Assembly (NCBI GenBank): GCA_018823125.1
Contig: JAHJIW010000005.1
Coordinates: 1-64,000, forward strand
Direction: 5' to 3'
DNA length: 64,000 nucleotides
DNA from: Candidatus Margulisiibacteriota bacterium
GTDB lineage: Bacteria > Margulisbacteria > WOR-1 > JAHJIW01
Both the position numbers and the translations under genes were made by a program. Within the stretch, counting starts at the first letter, position 1. Every line of letters starts with the position of its first letter. Under the pieces are notes generated by a model that saw only the letters and a program-made list of their open reading frames with translations, was not told the DNA's origin and made no database searches. This document shows positions 52,613 through 62,182 of the stretch, piece after piece.

Positions 52613-55390
52613 TTATCTCAGTACGATAATTTTCCCTTTTTCTACTTGTGAGGCTGCTCCAGTTGATTTTAGAATGAAGGTATAGACTCCGTTGGCAACT
52701 TTTCTGCTGAATTGGTTGGCTCCATCCCAGGGAATAGCAGTTTTTCCGTTTGCGGTATAGGTATTTTTAAAAATGATTTCGCCGCCCTGATTAAAAATAT
52801 ATAAAACTACATTGCTGGAAATTGAAGCATCAAAGAGGATGAGGTAGCTTTCGGAGTCGGGATTAAACGGGTTAGGTCCGTATTGCAAATTGGAAATGGT
52901 GCTGGCGGAAATCCCTGCAATATCCGCAAAGATGTTGACCGTATCAAAAGCCAAATTTCCGGCATAGTCTTCGGCTCTTAATTCAACTTGGTTCGAACCT
53001 TTATCTAATTTAATTACTTGAGCGTAAGAGTTATCAGAACCGGACGGGGAAAAGGATGATGCAATTTTTCCGTTGGAAAAAATAGAAATGGTGTCAATAT
53101 CATCTCCGCGAGCAAAAAAGTTTAGGGTATATTCTTCCTCATCAATGTTGATGTTTTCGGGCAGATCAATTTCGACTTCCGGCGGAGTTAAGTCAATATT
53201 TAAAGTGAAATTATATGGATCAGAAATATTACCAGCTAAATCTCTTAAGGTTGCGGTAACTTCGTACGAACCTTCGGCTAACGGCATAAAGGGAATAAAC
53301 TGCAATTCGATATTCGTAAAGGTGGCGTGGCCCTCAACGCTGGCTCCATCTAAGGTTACGTCAATTAGGGATCCGGCTAAATCAATTCCGGATCCTTCAT
53401 CCGTGGCGGCTAAGTTTATGGTTTCGTGTTTATTAGAATAGCCGTGATTTCCTAGAAAAGCTTCTTTGGGGGATGGGGGCTGATTATCCAGAAATAATGA
53501 TAAGCTGGTTTCCCCGATGTTGCCGGACTGATCTGCGACTTTAAGGTTAATGGGGAGTTTTCCAAAAGGAGAATCCTCAGGGATCAAGATCATTCCAGAG
53601 GCTTTGCCAGATTCTTTATCATAATAAATTGCTCCATCTAATTCTGGTGCAGCAGGTGAACTAATTTGTATTTCTGATTCGTCTTCGAGATCATCTTGAT
53701 AGTCTGCAACCTCTAATTCCACAAATAAAATTTGACCGCTGCCCACGTAAGATTCGCCCGAAGGAGATAGGATGGTGATCACTGGGTAAGGAGGATAGAA
53801 AGAAATACTTAGCTGATGTTGAGTAGTATTTCCAGCCTCGTCGGTTGCCACTAAATTAAGTTTGTTTAGTCCCTGCGAAAGGCTGCAAATTTTATCAAAT
53901 TTTCCAGTGCTGTCTACGATGGCGATTGCATTATTAATAATGAGGCTTGAGTTAATTTCGTTAATGCTCCCGCCAATGGTGATGTAATTGGTATCAACTA
54001 TAGTTGTATCGTTTTCCGGATAAAATACTTGTATAATCGGAGCAGTTTTATCAATTATGACAGTTGAACTGATATTTTGGTTTTCATTCCCTGCCAGATC
54101 TTTTATCCCAGCAAGTTTTAGTACGTGCGGACCTTCTTCAATGGGATCAAAAATCTTAAATCGTAATGATAGTTTTTTATCCTCTATGACTTTATCATTA
54201 ATGTAACATTCTGCCTCATCCAGAAATAACGATAAAGCATCGTATTCGGAAATGCCCTCGCTAAAGGTTAAAATTACTTCATTTTCTCCGACGTTAAAGG
54301 TGTAATTTGAAGAAGCTTCCAAGCTAGGCGGAAGCGAATCAATTGAAAAGGTATAAACTACTGGATAACTTTGGCTTGCGAATCCATTGCTAACTTCAGC
54401 TTTTAAATAGTAATTTTGATTTTCTTCTAAAACGTTTAACGCAAAGCTGGTTTTGCAGTTAGTGTTAATTATTTCGAAAGATGAAATTTCTGATATGGAA
54501 AAGTCAGTTTTGGGGCTTACCGATAATTTAACTTCGATTGGTGCCAATGCGGTGTTTTCTACTTCGAAAGAGATTAGCTTTGTAGTAAAGACTTTATTTT
54601 GAGCAATTTCACTTATATTAGGCATGCTGATTGCGGGTGGATCAAATGCGAAAATTTCGAGCTCAGCCGGTTCTTCGCTAATATTAACCGGAAGCTTGAG
54701 TGATTTAACTTCCAGGATTGTCGGCGAGGATGCGATGAGTTTTCCATCGTTTTCTGAAAGAAAAAGATATTTAATGTAAGAATCGCCGGTAAAAATAGTT
54801 TCTTTTAAAATTAAAACGGTTTTATCAGTCGATAATGAATCGAGCAGGGCAGCATTTGGGCCAAGGGGAAGGTCAACTAACTTTGTAAAGTCTTGGGAAT
54901 AAATCCCAAGTTTATCGTCCTGAGACAATGCAATTAAATCCGGTTGGATAAAAGCAGCGCGCGCAAATGATTTCCCGTCGGTAAATAGGGTGGCGCTATC
55001 TAAAAGATAATTATTTTTAAATTTAAAAAATCTTGCTGATAAATCAGAAATCAATACGATACTGATTATGTCATCTTCAATTTTAATATCACCAATTTTC
55101 TCCGAGAAAGATTTAGACGGAATTTCCATTAAAACCTCAGGAGTTGAAAATAATGAATAATCATCATTCGAAATTGAATAAAATAATTTATTATCTTCGA
55201 ACCAGGCCGTAAACAATTTGCCTTCCGTTTTGCCGATAAATTTTTCAGATTTATCTAAAAGGGTAGTATCAACGATTTGGTAAGAAGTGGAGAGGTCTGC
55301 GGCGTGGATGGAACTGGAAAATATGAATACAGATAACACAAATGTGCATACCCATAACAGATTCAAGCTGTTTAAGCGTCGATGTTTCAT
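52613..55390 (-). CDS. Large secreted Ig-like repeat protein with FlgD/T9SS-like C-terminal domain
   Basis: A 925-residue exported protein. Residues 1-30 form a signal peptide (basic MKHRR, hydrophobic core, SIHAADL). Residues about 30-270 may form a beta-propeller-like part; then come several Ig/Bap-like repeats with 'DKTAPIIQVFYPENDT', 'LVATDEAGNTTQ', 'ADQSGNIGETSLSLFLDNQPPSPK', 'LAGNISDPYNFTLNIDLTPPEVEI'. The last 90 residues have 'YGPNPFNP', 'VVLYIFNQGGEIIF', 'WDGANQFSRKVANGVYTFILKSTG' and end 'GKIIVLR', matching FlgD_Ig/T9SS-type C-terminal domains. The short leader has no ribosome site. Surface adhesin or structural role is inferred. Confidence 0.82.
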   Translation of the reverse strand: MKHRRLNSLNLLWVCTFVLSVFIFSSSIHAADLSTSYQIVDTTLLDKSEKFIGKTEGKLFTAWFEDNKLFYSISNDDYSLFSTPEVLMEIPSKSFSEKIGDIKIEDDIISIVLISDLSARFFKFKNNYLLDSATLFTDGKSFARAAFIQPDLIALSQDDKLGIYSQDFTKLVDLPLGPNAALLDSLSTDKTVLILKETIFTGDSYIKYLFLSENDGKLIASSPTILEVKSLKLPVNISEEPAELEIFAFDPPAISMPNISEIAQNKVFTTKLISFEVENTALAPIEVKLSVSPKTDFSISEISSFEIINTNCKTSFALNVLEENQNYYLKAEVSNGFASQSYPVVYTFSIDSLPPSLEASSNYTFNVGENEVILTFSEGISEYDALSLFLDEAECYINDKVIEDKKLSLRFKIFDPIEEGPHVLKLAGIKDLAGNENQNISSTVIIDKTAPIIQVFYPENDTTIVDTNYITIGGSINEINSSLIINNAIAIVDSTGKFDKICSLSQGLNKLNLVATDEAGNTTQHQLSISFYPPYPVITILSPSGESYVGSGQILFVELEVADYQDDLEDESEIQISSPAAPELDGAIYYDKESGKASGMILIPEDSPFGKLPINLKVADQSGNIGETSLSLFLDNQPPSPKEAFLGNHGYSNKHETINLAATDEGSGIDLAGSLIDVTLDGASVEGHATFTNIELQFIPFMPLAEGSYEVTATLRDLAGNISDPYNFTLNIDLTPPEVEIDLPENINIDEEEYTLNFFARGDDIDTISIFSNGKIASSFSPSGSDNSYAQVIKLDKGSNQVELRAEDYAGNLAFDTVNIFADIAGISASTISNLQYGPNPFNPDSESYLILFDASISSNVVLYIFNQGGEIIFKNTYTANGKTAIPWDGANQFSRKVANGVYTFILKSTGAASQVEKGKIIVLR

Positions 55391-55405
55391 GGTCTTGATA
55401 ATGAG

Positions 55406-55434
55406 ATTCTAGCACCACCGAAATTGGACTGCAA
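55406..55434 (-). promoter_or_regulatory. Extended -10 promoter for the secreted Ig-like protein
   Basis: Read on the minus strand: TTGCAG (55434-55429), 17-base spacer, TAGAAT (55411-55406) preceded by TG-C, an extended -10. The ATG at 55390 is 15 bases beyond, giving a leader of about 8-9 bases without a ribosome site. Confidence 0.6.
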
Positions 55435-55472
55435 TAGACCTTTTTATAATACCGAATAAAGTAAATTTAAGG

Positions 55473-55478
55473 TATAAT
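55473..55478 (+). promoter_or_regulatory. -10 box for the trmH-pheST-mutS operon
   Basis: TATAAT with 10 bases to the ATG at 55489, so the leader would be about 3-4 bases. No good -35 is seen at the expected place. A second TATAAT at 55445-55450 with TTGGAC upstream (15-base spacer) could add a longer transcript. The region is divergent with the Ig-like gene. Confidence 0.5.
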
Positions 55479-55488
55479 ACTTACTCTT

Positions 55489-56256
55489 ATGCTAACCAGT
55501 TTATCCAATCCTAAAATTAAAGAAATTTTGCGTCTTAAAGGCAAAAAACAAAAGGCCCAAAGTGGTAAATTCATTATTGAAGGAATTCACCTGCTGCAAG
55601 AAGCAATCCAGTCTTCTAGTTTGTATGACATTGACCAGGTTATATTTTCTTCATCTTTTAATCAGCCAGACCTTTTAGGGCAGCTTCGTGCGCTTGAGGT
55701 TTCGGATCAGGTTTTTAATAAAATGACTGAGCTGGAAAATCCCGAAGGGATTCTGGCGGTTTTGAAAAGCAAATCCTTTTCCTTAGAAGAATTACTTAAA
55801 TCCAATCCTAAAGTAACAATTTTTGGGGTGGAGATCCAAGATCCGGGAAATTTAGGTGCTATCTTTCGCACTGCAGAGGCACTGGGAGCCGATAGCATAA
55901 TCTTATCAAAAGGAACGGTTGACCCGTTTAATTCAAAGGTAGTGCGGGCATCGATGGGATCAATTCTTCGTTTGCCGTTTTGTATCATTGCGGATGCGCA
56001 GGATGCCATTAAAACTCTGAAAGCAAAGGGATTTGACGTAGTTGGAACCCACGCTAAACGAGGGCAAAATCTGCGCGAAATAGAGTTTAGTTATCCGTTA
56101 GTAATTGTCATGGGGAGTGAGACGCGGGGTTTACCTGAAAAATTGGTTGATAATATAACCAAATTTGTTAAGATTCCCATATCCGCAAAAGTTGATTCTT
56201 TAAACGTAGCTATGGCTGCCGGGATAATTTTGTACGAAGCAGCGAAAGGGAAATAA
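55489..56256 (+). CDS. TrmH/SpoU-family RNA 2'-O-methyltransferase
   Basis: SPOUT-class methyltransferase of 255 residues with a small N-terminal substrate domain ('KGKKQKAQSGKFIIEGIHLLQEAI') and the three SpoU motifs: 'GVEIQDPGNLGAIFRTAEALGAD' near 115, 'IVMGSETRGLPEKLVD' near 205, and 'IPISAKVDSLNVAMAAGIILYEA' at the end. It probably methylates a ribose in 23S rRNA or tRNA (RlmB/TrmH-like; target not resolvable). It shares its stop with the pheS start (TAATG), a common arrangement for this gene next to pheST. No unusual features. Confidence 0.9.
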   Translation: MLTSLSNPKIKEILRLKGKKQKAQSGKFIIEGIHLLQEAIQSSSLYDIDQVIFSSSFNQPDLLGQLRALEVSDQVFNKMTELENPEGILAVLKSKSFSLEELLKSNPKVTIFGVEIQDPGNLGAIFRTAEALGADSIILSKGTVDPFNSKVVRASMGSILRLPFCIIADAQDAIKTLKAKGFDVVGTHAKRGQNLREIEFSYPLVIVMGSETRGLPEKLVDNITKFVKIPISAKVDSLNVAMAAGIILYEAAKGK

Positions 56257-57272
56257 TGTTAGAAAAGATCCAACAGCTAACCGAAGAAGCGGTAGCCGCC
56301 ATTGAACAGGCAGCCAGTTCGACCGATTTAGATTTACTGAAAGCAAAATACCTGGGTAAAAAAAGCGAAATTTTAGCAGCTTTAAAGTCTTTAAAAGACC
56401 TTTCCCCAGAAGAAAAACCAAAAGTAGGGCAGCTGGTTAACCAAGCCAAGATTAAAATAACTAATTCTCTGTCCGAAAGAAGAGCGGTTTTACAAAAAGC
56501 TTCCCAAAAAGCTACAATTTCTAAAGAAAAAATCGATGTAACTTTACCCGCCAGAGGACCGCGGCTCGGTAAACATCATCCCATTACTTTAGTTTTAGAA
56601 GAAGTTAAAAAGATTTTTAAGGAAATGGGCTACGTGGTGGCGGAAGGGCCGGATATCGAATCTGAGTATAATAATTTTGAAGCTTTAAATATCCCCAGCT
56701 TTCATCCTTCGCGTGATATGCACGATACTTTTTATCTGAAGTCCGGCGATTTATTGCGGACCCATACTTCTCCGGTCCAGATTCGCTACATGAAAAAAAA
56801 CAAACCGCCTTTTGCGATTATTGCTCCGGGACGGGTTTATCGACGCGATGCGGACGTAACTCATTCGGCGGTCTTTCATCAAGTTGAGGGATTGCTGGTG
56901 GATAAAAAGGTTACTTTTGCGGATTTAAAAGGTACTTTATCCTATTTCTTGCATCAATTTTTTGGAAAAAACCGCCGGGTTAGATTTAGACCCAGTTATT
57001 TTCCGTTTACCGAACCATCGGCTGAGGTGGATGTGGAATGTATTATGTGTAGCGGAAAAGGATGCCGCGTCTGTAAAGAATCCGGCTGGCTGGAAATTTT
57101 AGGAGCCGGCATGGTAGATCCCAATGTATTTAAAGCGGTGGGTTATGATCCTGAAAAGTATCTGGGTTTTGCTTTTGGCGTAGGGATTGAACGTTTGGCG
57201 ATGCTGAAGTACGGCATCGATGATATCCGGTTGTTTTTTGAAAACCGGATTAATTTTTTAGAACAGTTTTAG
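56256..57272 (+). CDS. pheS: Phenylalanine-tRNA ligase alpha subunit
   Basis: Class II aminoacyl-tRNA synthetase alpha chain, 338 residues, near the family norm. An N-terminal coiled-coil (about 1-90) precedes 'FHPSRDMHDTFYLKSGDLLRTHTSPVQIRYM', 'PGRVYRRDADVTHSAVFHQVEGLLVDK' (motif 2) and 'LGAGMVDPNVFKAVGYDPEKYLGFAFGVGIERLAMLKYGIDDIRLF' (motif 3). Two Cys pairs in 'CIMCSGKGCRVCKESGW' suggest a zinc site seen in many bacterial PheS. It charges tRNA-Phe as an alpha2beta2 enzyme with pheT, which begins 8 bases later after AGGAGG. Confidence 0.97.
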   Translation: MLEKIQQLTEEAVAAIEQAASSTDLDLLKAKYLGKKSEILAALKSLKDLSPEEKPKVGQLVNQAKIKITNSLSERRAVLQKASQKATISKEKIDVTLPARGPRLGKHHPITLVLEEVKKIFKEMGYVVAEGPDIESEYNNFEALNIPSFHPSRDMHDTFYLKSGDLLRTHTSPVQIRYMKKNKPPFAIIAPGRVYRRDADVTHSAVFHQVEGLLVDKKVTFADLKGTLSYFLHQFFGKNRRVRFRPSYFPFTEPSAEVDVECIMCSGKGCRVCKESGWLEILGAGMVDPNVFKAVGYDPEKYLGFAFGVGIERLAMLKYGIDDIRLFFENRINFLEQF

Positions 57273-57280
57273 GAGGTTAA

Positions 57281-59692
57281 ATGCGCATCCCGTTGGATTG
57301 GTTAAAAGAATACGTTGATGTTGATATTTCTCCGGAAGATCTGGCAGATAAGTTAACCATGCATGGTACCGAAGTGGTCGCCATTGAATTCCACGGGAAG
57401 GGATTAGAAAAAGTTGTCGTGGGTAAGGTTAAATCCAAAGAACAGCATCCCAAAGAAACTGGTTTTTTTGTTTGTAATGTGGATGTCGGCAAAGAGCTGA
57501 TTCAGGTATTAACCGATGCCGCTGGTATTAAAGTAGGAGATAAGGTTCCGATTGCGCTTGAGGGCGGAACGGTAGCCCGCGACATCACAATTAAAAAAAT
57601 GGAACTCCACGGCGTTCAGAGTTTCGGCATGCTTTGTAAGCCCCATCATTTGGGACTTCCCGAATCTCCGGAAATCATGAAAATGCCGCTCGACGCATCA
57701 GTTGGTAAAGACGTGAAAAAAGTAATTGGTTTGGGCGGATACGTAATTGATGTGGATGTGCTGCCCAATCGCGGCGATTGTCTATCGATTAGAGGGGTGG
57801 CCAGAGAAGTTTCTGCAATATTGGATCAAAAGTTAAAAAATAAAAAAGGAATCTTCAAACGTTATAAAAAGGGAGATTATCCCAAAGTAACGGTTCAAGT
57901 ATCCGATAAAACTGGTTGTCCCCGTTATTGCGCTAAAGTGATCAAAAATGTAATGATTGGACCTTCGCCGGAATGGCTGCGTAACCGACTGTTGTTATGC
58001 GGAATTCGTCCGATTAATAATGTGGTTGACGTTACTAATTATATTTTACTGGAGATGGGACAGCCGATGCATGCTTTTGATCTGGATTTAATTGCCGGAA
58101 ATAAAATAACGGTTAGATTAGCGCACAAAGGCGAAAAAATTAAAACGATTGACGGCAGCGATATTAAACTGGATGAAAAGAGCATGGTGATTGCAGACAA
58201 AAATCAAGCCGTAGCTTTAGCAGGAGTGATGGGTGGCCAAAATTCAGAAGTAAATGAAGGAACCCATACCATTTTACTTGAATCCGCATTTTTTAATCCG
58301 GTCAGTGTCTATCGCACTTCAAGGAAAATGAAAATTCGTACCGAGTCTTCGATTCGTTTTGAAAAAGGGGTTGATCTGGAAGTGGTAGCAGAGGCCCTGG
58401 AGCGCGGGGCACAACTACTGGCGGAGCTCGCCGGAGGTGAAGTTTCTCCTCAAAAAATTGATGTATTAAGCCAAAGTCTTAAGAAAAAAACGATTGAGCT
58501 TAATTTAGCGCAGCTGACCAGGGTTTTTGGAAAAGATATTGGGGTCACGGGTGTTAAAAAGATATTAGTTTCACTTGGCTTTGAGTTTATTTCGGGAAGT
58601 GAGCGTTCCGGAGTTTTAAACTTTGCCGTACCTTTTGCCCGGGCCCGTGATATTGAACGCGAAATTGATTTAATTGAGGAAATCATTCGAATTTATGGTT
58701 ACGAGCGCGTTCCGCGCAGTATTCCCAATACCACTTTTGACGGCAAACAAACCAATGCCTTTGATGAATTTATAGAAAAGGCGAGGGATGTTTTGGTTTC
58801 GACTGGTCTTTTTGAAATTAAAACTTTTTCGATGATTTCTCCTAAGGATTTTACTAAGCTGGATATTCCCGAAGGTGGCCTGGCGCGAGAAGTTCCAGTT
58901 TTAGCTAATCCTTTTACTGAGGATGAAGCCTTGCTGCGACCGACCTTGCTGCCCGGGCTGCTCAAGGTTTCCGAGCATAATCAAAACTGGCAGACTGCGG
59001 AAACCGCAATTTTTGAGCTGGATAAAATATTTAAATCCGACAAAGGAAAAGAAAGCCAGGAAGAAGTTTGCGCCGCCGTTTGTTTAACCGCACTGCCGTT
59101 AAAATCGATCTGGAAAAAAGAAGACAAGCAAAAGATTGATTTTTATACTTTAAAAGGAATGCTGGAAAATGTTTTGAGCACTGCTCAAGTATCAAATTTT
59201 GAAATTAAACCTTTGGTGCATCAATTTTTACAGCCGGGAACGGCGGCGGTTTGCAGAGTGGGGAAGAGCGAAGTAGGTTATTTAGGTAAGCTGCATCCGG
59301 ATATTCAATCCAATTATGGAATTAAAAATCCGGTTTACGTCTTTGAAATCAACTTAAGTCAATTGTTTAAGCACGCCAACCTGGCTAAAAAGTATGTGCC
59401 ACTGGCAAAATATCCTTCCGTGGCGCGTGATATTGCCATGATTGTTTCTTCTGAAACCGCGTACGACCTGGTCAAAGACGTAATCCTGGGAGCCGCCGGC
59501 AAATTAGTGGAGGAAATTAAATTATTTGACTTTTATACCGGAAAACCGGTGCCGGAAGGATATTATAGTTTAGCGCTGCGGGTAACTTACCGCGATAAGC
59601 AAAAAACGCTTTCTGATACGGAAGTAAATAAAATCCACACCAAAGTTTTAGATAAGTTGAAAAATCTGTTAAAAGTTGAAATTCGAATGTAG
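57281..59692 (+). CDS. pheT: Phenylalanine-tRNA ligase beta subunit
   Basis: Beta subunit, 803 residues, the usual length. In order: the N-terminal EMAP/OB-type tRNA-binding domain (about 40-150, 'VGKVKSKEQHPK', 'VCNVDVGKELIQVLTDAAGIKVGDKVPIAL'), B3/B4 editing domain ('NRLLLCGIRPINNVVDVTNYILLEMGQPMHAFD'), B5 ('FEKGVDLEVVAEALERGAQLL'), the catalytic-like fold and a C-terminal FDX-ACB domain ('PLAKYPSVARDIAMIVS', 'ALRVTYRDKQKTLSDTEVN'). No gaps or frameshift seen. AGGAGG lies six bases before the ATG. It stabilises PheS and edits mischarged Tyr. Confidence 0.97.
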   Translation: MRIPLDWLKEYVDVDISPEDLADKLTMHGTEVVAIEFHGKGLEKVVVGKVKSKEQHPKETGFFVCNVDVGKELIQVLTDAAGIKVGDKVPIALEGGTVARDITIKKMELHGVQSFGMLCKPHHLGLPESPEIMKMPLDASVGKDVKKVIGLGGYVIDVDVLPNRGDCLSIRGVAREVSAILDQKLKNKKGIFKRYKKGDYPKVTVQVSDKTGCPRYCAKVIKNVMIGPSPEWLRNRLLLCGIRPINNVVDVTNYILLEMGQPMHAFDLDLIAGNKITVRLAHKGEKIKTIDGSDIKLDEKSMVIADKNQAVALAGVMGGQNSEVNEGTHTILLESAFFNPVSVYRTSRKMKIRTESSIRFEKGVDLEVVAEALERGAQLLAELAGGEVSPQKIDVLSQSLKKKTIELNLAQLTRVFGKDIGVTGVKKILVSLGFEFISGSERSGVLNFAVPFARARDIEREIDLIEEIIRIYGYERVPRSIPNTTFDGKQTNAFDEFIEKARDVLVSTGLFEIKTFSMISPKDFTKLDIPEGGLAREVPVLANPFTEDEALLRPTLLPGLLKVSEHNQNWQTAETAIFELDKIFKSDKGKESQEEVCAAVCLTALPLKSIWKKEDKQKIDFYTLKGMLENVLSTAQVSNFEIKPLVHQFLQPGTAAVCRVGKSEVGYLGKLHPDIQSNYGIKNPVYVFEINLSQLFKHANLAKKYVPLAKYPSVARDIAMIVSSETAYDLVKDVILGAAGKLVEEIKLFDFYTGKPVPEGYYSLALRVTYRDKQKTLSDTEVNKIHTKVLDKLKNLLKVEIRM

Positions 59693-59704
59693 CAGGTGCA
59701 TAAC

Positions 59705-62182
59705 ATGGCGGATCAAACCCCCATGGTGAAGCAATATCACGAAATAAAATCCCGGTACCAAGATGCCATTTTGTTTTTCCGCTTGGGCGACTTCTACGAA
59801 ATGTTCTATGATGATGCGCTTTTAGCCTCGCGCGAACTTGAAATTACACTAACCGGCCGTGGCCACGCTGAAAAACGCATGCCGATGTGCGGGTTTCCGC
59901 ATCACGCCGCCGATAACTATATTGCCAAACTAATTGACCGCGGATATAAAGTTGCAATTTGTGAGCAAGTAGAAGATCCCAGCGTGGCTAAGGGAGTAGT
60001 ACGCAGAGATGTAGTTAAAGTTGTTACCAAGGGGACGACTTTGGATGCAAATATGCTGCCGGCTAAAAAAAGTAACTATTTGGTTGCAGTCTCGGTATCT
60101 AAAAAGCAATACGGAATTGCGGTGCTGGAAGCTTCGACCGGCGAATTTAAAGTATGTGTACTGGATATGATGGCCGACGTTTTAGGGGAAGTGGGCCGCC
60201 TCAATCCTTCTGAAATTTTAATTTCGGATATGATTAAGGAAAAAGATTTATCGGATTACGTTCAATTACATCAAATTCCACAAACGGTTTATAAAGATAC
60301 TTACGATGTTGAGGTTGCGGCTGACAAACTTAAAATCTTATTTAAAGTCAAAAGTTTAGATTCTTTTGGAATGAGCGGATTTGAGGCGGCTTTACCGGCT
60401 GCCGCAAAAATAGTTGATTATTTACAGGAAACCCAAAAAACCGCACTTTCACATATCAATTCGGTTATCCCATATCAGCTTTCCGATTTTATGTTCATTG
60501 ACGCCCCGACCCGGAAAAATCTGGAACTGGTTGAAACGGTGCGGGATAAATCTTTTAGAGGGAGTTTGCTGTGGGTCTTGGATCAAACTGGTACATCCAT
60601 GGGAAGCCGTTTGCTGCGCAGCTATCTTTTAGCTCCGCTATTAAAAGTTTCGGATATTAATCGTCGATTGGATGGTGTGGCCGAATTAGCCAAAGATACC
60701 GCCGGCAGAGAAGAATTATCTAGACTTTTAAATGATGTTTTTGATATTGAAAGACTAACCGGAAAAGTTGCCAGCTCCCAGGCCAATGCCCGGGATTTAG
60801 TTTCCTTAAAATCATCGCTTGAAAATTTACCAAAATTTAGAAATGCGCTGAAAAACAGGGCATCGGCAATTCTTAAAAGTATCGCAGCCTTGCCGGACTT
60901 GAATGATATTGTATTAACCATAGCAAAAGCCATTGAAGATAATCCGCCGTTTACGATCAAAGAGGGCGGCATTATTAAAAAAGGCTATTCGGCTGAATTA
61001 GATGAATTGAAGGATTTAGCTAAGGGCGGAAAAGACTGGATTTTAGCATTAGAAGATGCCGAGCGAAAACGGACCGGCATCAAATCGCTTAAAGTTGGCT
61101 TTAATAAAGTTTTTGGCTATTACATTGATGTCAGCAAATCTAATTTGGATAAAGTTCCCGAAAACTATATCCGCAAACAAACTTTGGTTAATAACGAGCG
61201 TTTCATCACCCCCGATTTAAAAGAAAAAGAATCTTTTATTTTAAATGCCGACCAGCGTCTGAAAGAAATGGAGTATAAAGTTTTCTGTGACATTCGCGAA
61301 CAACTTAAATCAAATATTGCCGGACTAAAATCTGCGGCAGAAAAACTAGCCACCCTCGATGTCTTACTCTCATTTGCTAACGTAGCGGTTTATTCAAATT
61401 ATGTGCGCCCTTCTGTAAATGAATCATCGGAAATAATTTTAAAAGGATCGCGTCACCCGGTAATTGAAAAAACCCTGGGTGAACATAAGTTTGTGAAAAA
61501 CAACATCCAAATGCTGAAGGATTCGCGCTTCCTGTTGATAACCGGCCCTAACATGGCCGGAAAAAGTACCGGTATGCGGCAAGTGGCGCTTTGCTGCTTA
61601 TTAGCGCAAATCGGCAGCTTTATCCCGGCCGATAGCGCTGAAATCGGCATAACTGACCGTATTTTCACCCGGATTGGTGCTATGGACGATATTTTCTCGG
61701 GTCAATCAACTTTTATGCTGGAGATGACCGAAACCGCCAATATTTTGTTTAATGCTACGGAAAAAAGCTTGATTATTTTGGATGAAATCGGGCGGGGAAC
61801 TTCAACTTTTGACGGAATGAGTATTGCGGCGGCAGTCGCCGAATATATTCATAATAAAATTAAAGCCAAAACTATGTTTGCTACTCATTACCACGAAATT
61901 ACTCAATTAGCAGATAAACATGAAGGCATGCAAAATATGAACGTGGCGGTAAAAGAAGAAGGGGATCACATCACTTTCTTATATAAATTAGTTAAGGGGC
62001 CGGCGGATCAAAGCTATGGAATCCAGGTGGCTCGTTTAGCGGGTCTTCCCACTGAAGTAATTAAACGGGCTAAAGAAGTTTACGGCACTCTCGAAATGGT
62101 AGAAAATAATTTGGGACAATCTAAAAAGGCCCAAAGTAAAAAGACCAAAACAAAAAATAAAGATCAGATGGGGCTATTTTAA
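59705..62182 (+). CDS. mutS: DNA mismatch repair protein MutS
   Basis: MutS of 825 residues. Domain I mismatch-reading motif 'FRLGDFYEMFYDDA' (GxFYE) near residue 25; 'GRGHAEKRMPMCGFPHHAADNYI'; Walker A 'TGPNMAGKSTGMRQ' near 610; 'FTRIGAMDDIFSGQSTFMLEMTE'; Walker B/signature 'LIILDEIGRGTSTFDGMSIA'; and 'TMFATHYHEIT'. The C-terminus is short and Lys-rich before 'DQMGLF', like many bacterial MutS. ATG 59705 has GCAGGTG upstream; GTG 59696 is inside that site. MutL is not in this window. Confidence 0.96.
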   Translation: MADQTPMVKQYHEIKSRYQDAILFFRLGDFYEMFYDDALLASRELEITLTGRGHAEKRMPMCGFPHHAADNYIAKLIDRGYKVAICEQVEDPSVAKGVVRRDVVKVVTKGTTLDANMLPAKKSNYLVAVSVSKKQYGIAVLEASTGEFKVCVLDMMADVLGEVGRLNPSEILISDMIKEKDLSDYVQLHQIPQTVYKDTYDVEVAADKLKILFKVKSLDSFGMSGFEAALPAAAKIVDYLQETQKTALSHINSVIPYQLSDFMFIDAPTRKNLELVETVRDKSFRGSLLWVLDQTGTSMGSRLLRSYLLAPLLKVSDINRRLDGVAELAKDTAGREELSRLLNDVFDIERLTGKVASSQANARDLVSLKSSLENLPKFRNALKNRASAILKSIAALPDLNDIVLTIAKAIEDNPPFTIKEGGIIKKGYSAELDELKDLAKGGKDWILALEDAERKRTGIKSLKVGFNKVFGYYIDVSKSNLDKVPENYIRKQTLVNNERFITPDLKEKESFILNADQRLKEMEYKVFCDIREQLKSNIAGLKSAAEKLATLDVLLSFANVAVYSNYVRPSVNESSEIILKGSRHPVIEKTLGEHKFVKNNIQMLKDSRFLLITGPNMAGKSTGMRQVALCCLLAQIGSFIPADSAEIGITDRIFTRIGAMDDIFSGQSTFMLEMTETANILFNATEKSLIILDEIGRGTSTFDGMSIAAAVAEYIHNKIKAKTMFATHYHEITQLADKHEGMQNMNVAVKEEGDHITFLYKLVKGPADQSYGIQVARLAGLPTEVIKRAKEVYGTLEMVENNLGQSKKAQSKKTKTKNKDQMGLF

